Notes: generated by a model from the sequence alone, not told the origin. Positions 1 through 6,570 are shown, counted from the stretch's first letter. The stretch: 8,972 nucleotides of DNA from Parvularcula sp039198765 (GCA_039198765.1 JBCCTF010000152.1:1-8972); one strand, 5' to 3'. A program made the numbers and translations.

Positions 1-144
1 ATTTGGCGCTACACCCGCTCACTAAAGGCCAAGTTTCCGCGTTAAGTCGCACTTTCTAGGTACAGTACGTCCACTGGTGCGCGTAAGCCGTACATCCTGA
101 GGTTCGACGCCTGAGCCGGAGCGTCCAGTTTTAGTCTCACTCTT

Positions 145-408
145 CTACGCAGCTAATGTCCGCAAATGCGCCTTCTCGCCAGTCCAGAGTTGAATGATGC
201 TCCCGTCGGATACTGTCATCGCGTATGGCGTCTCCCCGAGATTGAACCGTTTCGAGACGCAGGTCGTCTGTATCTCTTCATGGCATGTCGGCGCAGAGCC
301 TATTTTCCAAGACAGCGATGGCCCGATCTGACCTGTGCCGTCTGAACAAGCCATTCCTTCACTCAACGTGGCTGCGTTCAAAGGGGCCGGGTCAAGCTCC
401 GCCATCAT
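145..408 (-). CDS. Doubtful small ORF, hypothetical protein
   Basis: An 87-residue reading frame that I do not recognise. It has three cysteines (in MACSDG, PTCHEE and TTCVSK) and a glycine/serine-rich first half, with no signal peptide or membrane segment. An in-frame stop lies four codons before the paired ATG codons, so it cannot extend upstream. I see no Shine-Dalgarno sequence before the start. It lies on the same strand as, and downstream of, the ATPase gene, 106 bp beyond that gene's stop. It could be the last gene of the accessory block, the remnant of a longer gene, or a chance frame. The flanking stretches 1-144 and 409-514 hold nothing I can identify, apart from a small 5-bp hairpin at 487-500 after the ATPase gene that lacks a clear T-run. 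Confidence 0.3.
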   Translation of the reverse strand: MMAELDPAPLNAATLSEGMACSDGTGQIGPSLSWKIGSAPTCHEEIQTTCVSKRFNLGETPYAMTVSDGSIIQLWTGEKAHLRTLAA

Positions 409-514
409 CGGAAAGTGTTAATACACGGCCCGCGTTGTCCGCCCGACCGACATCGCAAAGATTCCGCTCTTGTAGAAGGGTCACGACGCTGCCCGCAGCG
501 TGGTCGTTTGTCCA

Positions 515-1639
515 TTACGAAAACTCGTCCACCGCGCGGCTCCTGGTCCACGTACCGAAGAGCGGGTCTTGGATTTGCCAATCCTTGGCTACCTTCTCTA
601 TCGCGCCATAGCGTGAGAGCTTCCTGACCGACGCTTGCACCTTTGCACCAGATGGACGAGGCTGGTTCGTCAACTTAGCCATCTTCGCCGCTACGGCTTC
701 TGTGTAGATCTGCGGACTGTCTTCGGCCAGCATCCTGAGGGTCGCTCGGTCGAGAGAGCCTAGCTTCTCCCAGATTGCTGCGAAGCCGAACTCCGTGCCA
801 AGCTCGTCGAGGACGTGGGCTACTGCCGTGTCGGCATTCAGCTCCTCGTAAGCCATCAGCGCGATAAGCCACTGTTGGAAGAACAGTGGATTGTGCTCGA
901 CCTCACGAAAGATGCGGAGAGCATCGTCTCGATCGATCTTTCTCTTAGCCTTGGATTTGAACACCCCGAGCTGATGATCGACGAAGTCGTCGCCCAGCTG
1001 CGGCAGCGTGGTTTGGGTCGCGAAGCGGTAGAAGGGCGCATCCTTTGCACTGAACATCTTCCGTAAGCCTTCTTGCGATGAGCCGGTGAAGACGGATACC
1101 AAGCTACGCTTTCTGGTGTCCAAGCTGGTGCGGAGCGCAGCCACGATCGAAGCCGTATCCTCCGACGTGGCAAGCTCCTGGAACTCGTCGAACAGAAGGA
1201 TCGTCGGATGCTCTTCGTTGGCAAGACGGTCGCAATACTGATCGAGAAGAAGGAGATGGTTGTCCTGCGGCTTACCTCTTAGGGCGCCGACGTCGATCTC
1301 CATCTCCGCTCCCGTCCCCGGAGGCTTGAGCTTCAGCTTGGGGCCTAGGTCGCGTATTGCGGTCCCCACTCGATCACCCAGATTCCCGCCTCGAAGCGCG
1401 GCGTCGAAGCTGTGAAGGATGGTCGCAAGCGGCGAGTCGACCGTACGCCAGAGGCTGAGATAAACGACTCGGTGCTTCTTCTTCCTGGCGAGTGGTATCA
1501 GATCGTCGATCAGAAACTCGGTTTTGCCGGTCCGTCGTGGTCCAAACAGGCTGATGGCGGAGGTGGGGCTCTCGATAAGAAGCGTGTGCAGACGCTCGGC
1601 GAAGGCCGTTCGAGGGAAGTGCCACTCTGATTTCGGCAT
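515..1639 (-). CDS. AAA/STAND-like ATPase with C-terminal winged-helix-like region
   Basis: A 374-residue P-loop ATPase. The Walker A motif is GPRRTGKT (residues 33-40) and Walker B is TILLFDEF (146-153) with the acidic pair D151-E152. A sensor-1-like FTGSS follows at 184-188. The layout resembles the archaeal-type ATPase (PF01637-like, MNS-STAND) group: a short N-terminal leader, the P-loop domain, a helical part around 235-290, and a basic C-terminal region (about 290-374) ending in QIQDPLFGTW, which looks like the 'DPLF' winged-helix end of that group. The start is well supported: AAGGA stands six bases before the ATG. Residues 97-125 form a proline/glycine/lysine-rich insert. A perfect palindrome lies 25 bp upstream of the start codon. 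The protein is predicted to be cytosolic with no membrane segment. Such ATPases are often found in mobile and defence regions, but the substrate or partner here is unknown. Confidence 0.88.
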   Translation of the reverse strand: MPKSEWHFPRTAFAERLHTLLIESPTSAISLFGPRRTGKTEFLIDDLIPLARKKKHRVVYLSLWRTVDSPLATILHSFDAALRGGNLGDRVGTAIRDLGPKLKLKPPGTGAEMEIDVGALRGKPQDNHLLLLDQYCDRLANEEHPTILLFDEFQELATSEDTASIVAALRTSLDTRKRSLVSVFTGSSQEGLRKMFSAKDAPFYRFATQTTLPQLGDDFVDHQLGVFKSKAKRKIDRDDALRIFREVEHNPLFFQQWLIALMAYEELNADTAVAHVLDELGTEFGFAAIWEKLGSLDRATLRMLAEDSPQIYTEAVAAKMAKLTNQPRPSGAKVQASVRKLSRYGAIEKVAKDWQIQDPLFGTWTRSRAVDEFS

Positions 1640-1664
1640 GAATATCCTTCCGCAGAGTCGGCTG

Positions 1665-1706
1665 CTCTAGCCACATTTAGCCATAGATGGCTAAATGTGG
1701 CTAGAG
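1665..1706. promoter_or_regulatory. 42-bp perfect palindrome, probable operator of the ATPase gene
   Basis: Two perfect 20-bp arms (1665-1684 and 1687-1706) are separated by only AG. Inside are four hexamers, TAGCCA at 1668 and 1678 and TGGCTA at 1688 and 1698, each starting exactly 10 bp after the last, so all four face the same side of the helix. The element lies 25 bp upstream of the ATPase start codon, just before its ribosome binding site. Tandem phased half-sites in mirror symmetry fit cooperative binding of two repressor dimers, as in ribbon-helix-helix or antitoxin operators. That analogy is inference, and no such regulator gene is visible. In RNA the element would also fold into a very strong hairpin in the leader. 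There is no T-run, so it is unlikely to be an intrinsic terminator. Confidence 0.72.
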
Positions 1707-1848
1707 TGATATCCGCTTTCGGGCAGGAGCCGGGCCTGATCGATGAAATCGGATCGAGGACGTAGATCGGTAGGAGTGGGAAGGAGCGTCCTGGGGATCG
1801 CGTCCGGCATATCTGATATCAACAGCAACGGACGATCGTCCCAGCCCC

Positions 1849-2283
1849 TTACTCTCTCGGACCCTGCAGCCCGGTTGCGAGCCGTTTGCTCCAGACCTCC
1901 CGGCACCGCTCTTCCCGTTGGCACATCTTGTTCGCCCAATTCATTCCATCGTCATTCGCAAGGGCCTGTACCTGGTGCTCGGGGAAGCCGCCTCGTCGGT
2001 AGTGCAGAACCAGCTCTTGGCGGACATGATCCGGCATGGTGCAGGGGCCATGTTTGTCCAAAGTCTCCCGGTAGAACGCCAGCGTAAAGAAATACAGCCG
2101 CTCTTCGATGGCCTGGGCTTGCCGTGGTGTGAACCCGACTGCCTCGAACTTGGCAGCGCCGTATCCGGCTGCTTTTGACGCATGAGCGACGCGTTTTGCG
2201 CCTTCTTTGCTCCGACCTCGCCTGAAGTATTCCCAGAGGTATGTGGAGTTGTACGACCTGTGATCTCTGTCATTCTCGTTCAT
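1849..2283 (-). CDS. Hypothetical basic protein of the island
   Basis: A 144-residue protein that I do not recognise. It is charged and arginine-rich, with a Tyr/Trp/Phe-containing N-terminal part (residues 11-20), a basic stretch at 21-37, an aromatic helix-like segment around 58-72 (EERLYFFTLAFYRE), and a C-terminal region with three cysteines (81, 121, 127) and two tryptophans. There is no signal peptide or clear membrane span. The start is supported by AGAGG about six bases before the ATG. It begins 62 bp after the integrase stop on the same strand, so it may be read from the integrase transcript. The 142 bp between its stop and the operator carry only a 12-bp palindrome, GGACGATCGTCC, at 1830-1841. 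It could be a DNA-binding accessory factor or cargo, but nothing in the sequence decides this. Confidence 0.6.
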   Translation of the reverse strand: MNENDRDHRSYNSTYLWEYFRRGRSKEGAKRVAHASKAAGYGAAKFEAVGFTPRQAQAIEERLYFFTLAFYRETLDKHGPCTMPDHVRQELVLHYRRGGFPEHQVQALANDDGMNWANKMCQREERCREVWSKRLATGLQGPRE

Positions 2284-2345
2284 CGACTACCTCTGTACGT
2301 GTTCAGTGTAATGACAGAAGAGGGGATCTATGAGCACATAAATCC

Positions 2346-3617
2346 TTACACCTCCGCCATGGCAAACCGCCCCCATTCCTCCATCAACTTGCGCCTTCGT
2401 TCGAGGGCATCGCCTCTTCTGTAGGCAAGCTCGACGGCACTGCCGACCTGATGCGCCAGAGAATGTTCAGCGAGCTCGCGTGGGTAGCTCGTCTCTTCCC
2501 CGCACCAGTCTCGGAAGGTGGAGCGGAAGCCGTGCGCGGTCAGGGTAGGGCGGCCCATCCGCGCGAAGAGGGCCCGGTAGACCGCATCGCTAAACGGCTT
2601 CTGACCCGAAGCGTTCGGGAAGACCCAAAAGGAGTGAAGAGCGGCAGCACGCTGTCCGACGAGGATCGATAATGCTGCTTCGCTCAAGGGTACGCGGTGT
2701 TCGGCCCTGGCTTTCATCCGTTCAGCAGGCACGATCCAGGTCCGGCTCTCGAAGTCCACTTCGTCCCAGACCATCTCGCGCACCTCGGCAGAACGAGCAG
2801 CGGTGAGGATCGTGAAGGCAAGCGTCAGCGCCGCAGGAGCGCGCCGTCTGGAAAGCTCAGCCATAAAGGCGGGTAGCTCCCGGTAGGGAAGCGCCTCGTG
2901 GTGCTTGACCGGCGCTATGCGGTTCTTTGGCGGCAGCAGCACCTGAAGCTGACCCCGCCAGGTCGCAGGATTCGGCGGCTCGCGGTAGCCTCTGGCGATG
3001 CCGTAGTTCAATACTGCTTCTATCCTGCCCCGCACCCGCGAGGCGGTCTCGGTCTTCTTGGTCCAGATCGGCTCGATGACCTGAAGCACATGGTCGAGGG
3101 TCACGTCCTTCACCTTGAGATCGCCCAGGACAGGGTAGGCATAGGTCCTAAGGGTGTTGGTCCATTGCTGCTTATGCTTCGGATTGGCCCAGCCTGCGCT
3201 CTGGGCCGAGATGTAGGCTTCGGCGCAGCCTCTGAAAGTCTCGGGGTCGAGTGTTGCGGCAGACTGGTCGCTTTTGCTTCGCGCCGTTTCAGCATGGCTG
3301 GTCGTCACTGCAGCTTTCTGCAGCGCTCTCTCGGCCCGCTTCTCGCTGATGGGGTCGAGCCCCTTCGCGATCTGATGCCGGATATCTGCGGCACGTTCTC
3401 TGGCCTCCGAAAGCGATACGTCCGGATACGGCCCAAGTCCCATCTCGCGCCGCCGTCCATCCACCGAGAACCGAACGATCCATCCCTTCGACAGGCCGCC
3501 CGTCTTCCCCTTCTGCACCTGAAGGCTGAGACCGTTCTTCCGCCCCTTATCGAGGTATCGGCCCGACTCCTCGATGGCCCGGACGCGAAGAGCAGTCAGC
3601 GTTTCCGAACGGGGCAT
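2346..3617 (-). CDS. P4-type tyrosine recombinase (island integrase)
   Basis: A 423-residue site-specific integrase that inserts and excises the island by recombination at a tRNA gene. The N-terminal DUF4102-type arm-binding domain (about 1-100) contains the family pattern of 'GLSLQV...GWIVRF...MGLGPYPDVSLSEAR...G.DP'. A SAM-like core-binding domain (about 125-210) and the catalytic domain (about 240-410) follow. All catalytic residues are present: R275 (TAARSAEV), K302 (ERMKAR), H362 and R365 (AHGFRSTFRDW), H389 (SLAHQVG) and the nucleophile Y399 (ELAYRRGD). I chose the start at 3617 rather than an ATG 15 codons upstream. GGAG stands seven bases before it, and the N-terminus MPRSETLTALRVRAI is family-like. 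The gene is intact and GC-rich, so the element may still be mobile. It reads away from the attachment site at 3829-3852. Confidence 0.95.
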   Translation of the reverse strand: MPRSETLTALRVRAIEESGRYLDKGRKNGLSLQVQKGKTGGLSKGWIVRFSVDGRRREMGLGPYPDVSLSEARERAADIRHQIAKGLDPISEKRAERALQKAAVTTSHAETARSKSDQSAATLDPETFRGCAEAYISAQSAGWANPKHKQQWTNTLRTYAYPVLGDLKVKDVTLDHVLQVIEPIWTKKTETASRVRGRIEAVLNYGIARGYREPPNPATWRGQLQVLLPPKNRIAPVKHHEALPYRELPAFMAELSRRRAPAALTLAFTILTAARSAEVREMVWDEVDFESRTWIVPAERMKARAEHRVPLSEAALSILVGQRAAALHSFWVFPNASGQKPFSDAVYRALFARMGRPTLTAHGFRSTFRDWCGEETSYPRELAEHSLAHQVGSAVELAYRRGDALERRRKLMEEWGRFAMAEV

Positions 3618-3689
3618 GAGCGGCTCCAAAAGGTTCGGCGGAGACCCTCGACATATCAGCACTCAATCCCCCATCCAACCCCCCAGAGC

Positions 3690-3770
3690 AGAATGAAACG
3701 CAGCGATGTTGTGAGAACAGTTATGAAACCGAGTGAGTGCGCGATTCCGAGCAAGCGTATGTTATGAAAC
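3690..3770. repeat. Direct repeats near the integrase start, possible Int arm sites
   Basis: The 10-mer GTTATGAAAC occurs twice (3720-3729 and 3761-3770), and a partial copy, AATGAAAC, lies at 3692-3699. Start-to-start distances are about 30 and 41 bp. They lie between the integrase start codon and the tRNA-like attachment core, where P4-type integrases usually have arm-type binding sites and where excision factors bind. That role is inferred from position and repetition only. Confidence 0.4.
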
Positions 3771-3828
3771 AGTTTTCTTGTCGATCAAACTGGATCAGAT
3801 GAACGCGTTGGGTGTCAACCAGAATCTA

Positions 3829-3852
3829 GTTCGAATCCCTCTCTCTCCGCCA
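3829..3852 (+). other. Attachment site: 3' end of a serine tRNA gene
   Basis: The stretch reads as the end of a tRNA: T-loop TTCGAAT (3830-3836), the 3' T-stem strand CCCTC, the acceptor strand TCTCTCC, discriminator G and encoded CCA, followed by TTTTT (3854-3858). A GGAGAGA acceptor partner, implied by TCTCTCC, is typical of bacterial serine tRNAs. The match stops abruptly at 3829. The preceding bases TCTA cannot pair with the T-stem, and no D-arm, anticodon arm or 5' acceptor is found in the 90 bp upstream. It is therefore a duplicated 3' fragment, as expected of the island end that does not keep the intact tRNA. With the integrase on its left, it should be the right attachment site. Confidence 0.66.
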
Positions 3853-4288
3853 CTTTTTCGTGTGCGCTACCGCCTTCAGCTACTTGAGCGCTGCGCTGCG
3901 CGTTCGAAATCAATCTCGAACGCTCCGCCATCAACTTATCTGAACTGGAAAAACCCGCTAAGGCCTTGAAAGGTAAGGCGAGATCGGCGGTTCGAAACCC
4001 CTCATTTCGGCAATGTCGAGAATAACCATAAAAAGCTGATATTGAACACTCATTATCTTCTTATGAGTCTCCCCATCTTGCACCATTTTTGATCTCGCGG
4101 CGCCTCCGATGGGGCGAGCTGTTTGCTCGGCAGCCAGTCGGCTGCTTGGGGTGCTTCATTTGAGTTGAGGTCTTTGAGACGTACCCATTATCTCTGGCGC
4201 GTTTTCGGTCAAAGTGACGTTGGTTTGATGTTTCAGAACAACACCGTGCCCATGATCCGTCGAACCGAAATATCATGAGGTGCAAACG
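3853..4288. other. Gene-free AT-richer stretch outside the attachment site
   Basis: I see no credible gene here. The frames present lack ribosome binding sites and protein-like composition. The stretch contains an 8-bp inverted repeat (3900-3923), a tRNA-end-like motif GGTTCGAAACCCC followed by TCATTTCGGCA (3989-4012), and a 6-bp GC hairpin GCAGCC-AGTC-GGCTGC (4130-4145). The part around 4021-4090 is markedly AT-rich. It may be old insertion debris or host intergenic DNA; the sequence does not decide. Confidence 0.5.
3900..3923. repeat. Short inverted repeat GCGTTCGA / TCGAACGC
   Basis: Eight-base arms (3900-3907 and 3916-3923) flank an 8-base loop and are followed at once by CTCCGCCA. The GTTCGAA...CTCCGCCA arrangement echoes the tRNA 3' end at 3829-3852, about 70 bp away. 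It could be a degenerate attachment-like copy or simply a small hairpin. Confidence 0.4.
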
Positions 4289-4332
4289 AAAAAAAGCAGG
4301 CTCGAATTGGTGATCAATTCGAGCCTGCTTTT
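4289..4332 (-). terminator. Rho-independent terminator of the lipoprotein operon
   Basis: A perfect 18-bp stem (4292-4309 with 4315-4332) has a 5-base loop. On the minus strand it is followed by seven T residues (the A-run at 4289-4295). It starts 30 bp after the stop codon of the OmpA-domain gene. The other strand also ends in TTTT, so it may stop transcription from both sides and insulate this operon from the island side. Confidence 0.9.
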
Positions 4333-4362
4333 GTGTTGAAATGATTAGAAACTGAACGTCTT

Positions 4363-5136
4363 CTATTGGATGGTGACTTCGACGCGGCGGTTTTGTTGTT
4401 TGCCAGCTTCGGTTCCGTTGTTTGCAACGGGATAGTCTTCACCCAGACCACGGGTCGAAATCCGGCTTCCTTTGATACCCATTGAAACGAGTGCTTTCTT
4501 GACTGCTTCAGCACGCTGCTTGGATAGCTGCATGTTGTAGGAGCTTGATCCCGTCGAGTCGGTGTGGCCTTCGACAATGATTGTTTTGCCACTGTTCGTA
4601 TTCAGATAATTCGCAAGCGGCCGAAGGCTGCGGACCGACCCTGGTTGCAGCTCCGCCTTGTTGTAGGCGAACAAAAGATCTTGCAGAACGATAACGGTGC
4701 CGTGATCGGTTTCTTTGGTTTTGTACTCGTTCAATTCTGATGAGAGCCTATCGATTTCGCGTTCACGTGCGTCGAGCCGAATGTCGGCACGACGATCGCG
4801 AAGGTCCTCAAAATTTCCACGAACATCTGCTTCACGGCCTTCGGTTTCAGCAATCGTCAGAAGACGATCGATCATATAAAGTTCGTGCTCAAGTTTCTCT
4901 GTGCGATTGTTTTCGTAAGCAGACTGAGCAGCGTTCAGACGGGCTTTGGCATTGTTCAGTTCGGTAGGCGATGCATTGAAAACCGTCGGATTGGATTGAG
5001 CAGTTTCAAGACGTTTTTCGAGTTGTTCAATTTGAGGATTTGGCTCTGTGGTTGCGCATGCTGCGATCACTGCCATGGCCGTGAGTGGAGCGGCCAAGCG
5101 CTTAAAATTGTGAAAAGTGTTGTTGAGAATGGTCAT
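4363..5136 (-). CDS. DUF4398-OmpA domain lipoprotein
   Basis: A 257-residue envelope lipoprotein expected to anchor the outer membrane to peptidoglycan, like Pal/YfiB-type proteins. The N-terminus is a lipoprotein signal with lipobox VIAAC (Cys27). Residues about 33-110 form a DUF4398-like helical region rich in Ala, Glu and Asn. A charged coiled-coil-like linker runs at about 105-142. The OmpA C-terminal domain (about 145-257) shows the peptidoglycan-binding signature EGHTDSTG (189-196), N201, L204, R208 and the terminal NRRVEV (249-254). Lys/Arg near the N-terminus and no Asp at +2 (Ala28) favour outer-membrane sorting by the usual rule. The start has a GGGG-type ribosome binding site. It is the second gene of a two-gene operon, 39 bp after the short DUF4398 lipoprotein. 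GC content is visibly below that of both flanks. Confidence 0.94.
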   Translation of the reverse strand: MTILNNTFHNFKRLAAPLTAMAVIAACATTEPNPQIEQLEKRLETAQSNPTVFNASPTELNNAKARLNAAQSAYENNRTEKLEHELYMIDRLLTIAETEGREADVRGNFEDLRDRRADIRLDAREREIDRLSSELNEYKTKETDHGTVIVLQDLLFAYNKAELQPGSVRSLRPLANYLNTNSGKTIIVEGHTDSTGSSSYNMQLSKQRAEAVKKALVSMGIKGSRISTRGLGEDYPVANNGTEAGKQQNRRVEVTIQ

Positions 5137-5175
5137 TCAAAAGCCCCATAAGTGTTGCTTTGAGCGCAAAGGCTC

Positions 5176-5523
5176 TTAGTTAGAAATTTCCGATTGAAGA
5201 ACGGCATTGCTGCGACGGATTTCTGACGCGGCTTCTTGTGATTTCTTCAATTTGGCTTTGCTTTCAGCCAATCGGATGGATACGGCGGCTTCGTCCGACA
5301 GACGTTTAGCCTTTGCGACTTCACGGTTTTCCAGAGCGCTTTCAGCAGCTTTGAGCTTGTCGCGAGCTTCGACGAGAAGTCCCGGCGCATAGGTGCGAAC
5401 GTCTTGTTTGTCAGCGGCTTCGATGGCTGATCGGGCTTCGATAAAAGCTGACGGCGTCTCGACGCTTGTCGCGCAGGCGGAAAGCAGAACAGCTCCTAGG
5501 AGGCCAACATACACTTGTCTCAT
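5176..5523 (-). CDS. Small DUF4398 lipoprotein
   Basis: A 115-residue lipoprotein with a signal peptide and lipobox LLSAC (Cys17, followed by Ala). The mature part is an all-helical DUF4398-like domain of alternating Ala, Glu, Lys and Arg (about 25-112), predicted to be a periplasmic helical hairpin or coiled coil. It resembles the N-terminal half of the next gene's product, sharing a pattern of 'A+..L..A..A.EN' followed by a helix ending in AE. The two may therefore be paralogous partners in one envelope complex (inference). A strong AGGGGA lies six bases before the ATG. It is the first gene of the operon. The 132 bp upstream should hold the promoter, but I could not find convincing -35/-10 boxes. 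Confidence 0.9.
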   Translation of the reverse strand: MRQVYVGLLGAVLLSACATSVETPSAFIEARSAIEAADKQDVRTYAPGLLVEARDKLKAAESALENREVAKAKRLSDEAAVSIRLAESKAKLKKSQEAASEIRRSNAVLQSEISN

Positions 5524-5655
5524 GATCGTCCCCTTAAATGGTCTTAACGAATACTATGGCTCAGATGCCTTAGAGTTCCGGGCAGCTACAAATATTTTCC
5601 ACCGATGGTGAAGATGCGCGTCATGTGCATGGATGCTGAAGCTCTGTTTGCGGCC

Positions 5656-6324
5656 CTATTGCGGCAGGGCGATCTGCACAGCGACAAAAGCGAAGAACGA
5701 ATAGAGCGCGATCAGCGCCGCCGCACTGAAAAGTGAATAGATCGCAAACGGACGAATATCCGACCAGCTTGCCTCGGAGACGATCGCGGCGATCTTTGTG
5801 CTGATGTCTTCTTTGAGGGCGCGTTCTTTCCGGCCTGCGGCGGTGAGGAGCAGCTTCTCGACATGGCCGATCTCCGTCTGACTGACCTCGGCGAAAGCCT
5901 CGTCGAAAACTTGCACGGCGATGGTCTCGGTGAAGGCACGTTTCACCTGCCAGCCGCTGCTGCGAAGTTTCGTGAACCCGATCGAGGCGAGCGGCCATGC
6001 GTTGATGGCGTCACGGACGGTGAAGGCGACAACGAAACAGCCCATCAGGGCCAGGAAGACTTGATCGGGATAGAATGATGCCAAACGCCCACCGACGATG
6101 GCGCTCATGACCAAGGCTTTGAAACCGATATTGCGCACCATGTTGCGCAGCCAATCGGCCAGAAACCCGTGGGACTGGGACTTGATCGCGGCCCGCGCGC
6201 GGATGGCGGCTTTGTCGACGATACGGCTGACCTCATCGTCGATGCGCGCATTGAGCTGCTTTCGGCCCAGCGTCACGGCGGCCGTTGCAGCAGATCCAAT
6301 GAAAAGGGCGACGCGCAACCACAT
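5656..6324 (-). CDS. Membrane protein of unknown function
   Basis: A 222-residue protein with probable membrane segments at about 4-19, 65-82, 88-105 and 193-217, and a soluble helical, charged loop at about 115-190. I do not recognise the family. The N-terminal segment followed by charged residues (RKQLNARIDDEV) could be a signal anchor. There is no clear ribosome binding site: TTTAACCC precedes the ATG, with TAATCT seven bases before it and a TTGACA-like TGGTCA 17 bases further up. A leaderless transcript is therefore possible (inference). It is divergent from tig, with about 246 bp between starts, and lies 132 bp upstream of the lipoprotein operon on the same strand. Composition and length look like a real gene. 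Confidence 0.75.
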   Translation of the reverse strand: MWLRVALFIGSAATAAVTLGRKQLNARIDDEVSRIVDKAAIRARAAIKSQSHGFLADWLRNMVRNIGFKALVMSAIVGGRLASFYPDQVFLALMGCFVVAFTVRDAINAWPLASIGFTKLRSSGWQVKRAFTETIAVQVFDEAFAEVSQTEIGHVEKLLLTAAGRKERALKEDISTKIAAIVSEASWSDIRPFAIYSLFSAAALIALYSFFAFVAVQIALPQ

Positions 6325-6463
6325 GGGTTAAAGATTAGGCATCCTCTGGGCCGGTGACCAGCCTTGGAAGACCATTTGCTGCGCGAAGGCAGGCGCTGTT
6401 CGCGGGTTGGGGAGCGAGAACGCAGAAATTGCATCAGCGGGTCCTTCTGAGGTTCAAGCCCCA

Positions 6464-6492
6464 TTGAAACCCGATGCTATCCGCTCTAGGCG
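6464..6492 (+). promoter_or_regulatory. Possible promoter of tig
   Basis: TTGAAA (6464-6469) and a weak TAGGCG (6487-6492) are spaced by 17 bp, about 80 bp before the chosen tig start. The -35 box is good but the -10 box matches poorly, so this is only the best candidate in the gap between the divergent membrane-protein gene and tig. Confidence 0.25.
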
Positions 6493-6570
6493 CCACGACT
6501 TGTGCTGGGCGAGGCCGAGCATCCACGAACAATGAGAAAAGCCGAACGCGGCGCCGAAACGGAAACGAAG

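Noticed and set aside
99..125. tRNA-like T-arm (GGTTCGACGCC followed shortly by TCCA)
   Set aside because: The stem has a mismatch, the acceptor length is wrong and no other tRNA arms are found upstream.
1691..1939. 82-residue minus-strand frame overlapping the end of the 144-residue gene, possibly a frameshifted continuation
   Set aside because: It has no ribosome binding site, ends inside the palindrome, and overlaps a better-supported frame; nothing shows that the two belong together.
3618..3662. Longer integrase start 15 codons upstream
   Set aside because: The inner ATG has GGAG at the right distance and a family-like N-terminus.
2898..3767. 289-residue plus-strand frame
   Set aside because: It is an opposite-strand shadow of the integrase, a long open frame due to high GC.
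3733..3969. 78-residue plus-strand frame across the attachment site
   Set aside because: It runs through the tRNA 3' end and the inverted repeat, has no ribosome binding site and its composition is not protein-like.
5524..5620. GGAAC ... CGTT on the minus strand before the DUF4398 gene, resembling a general-stress sigma (EcfG) promoter
   Set aside because: The spacer is 25 bp instead of about 16-17 bp, so the match is not acceptable.
6502..6570. Upstream GTG/ATG extension of trigger factor
   Set aside because: The extra 23 residues do not resemble the family N-terminus, and neither upstream start has a ribosome binding site.
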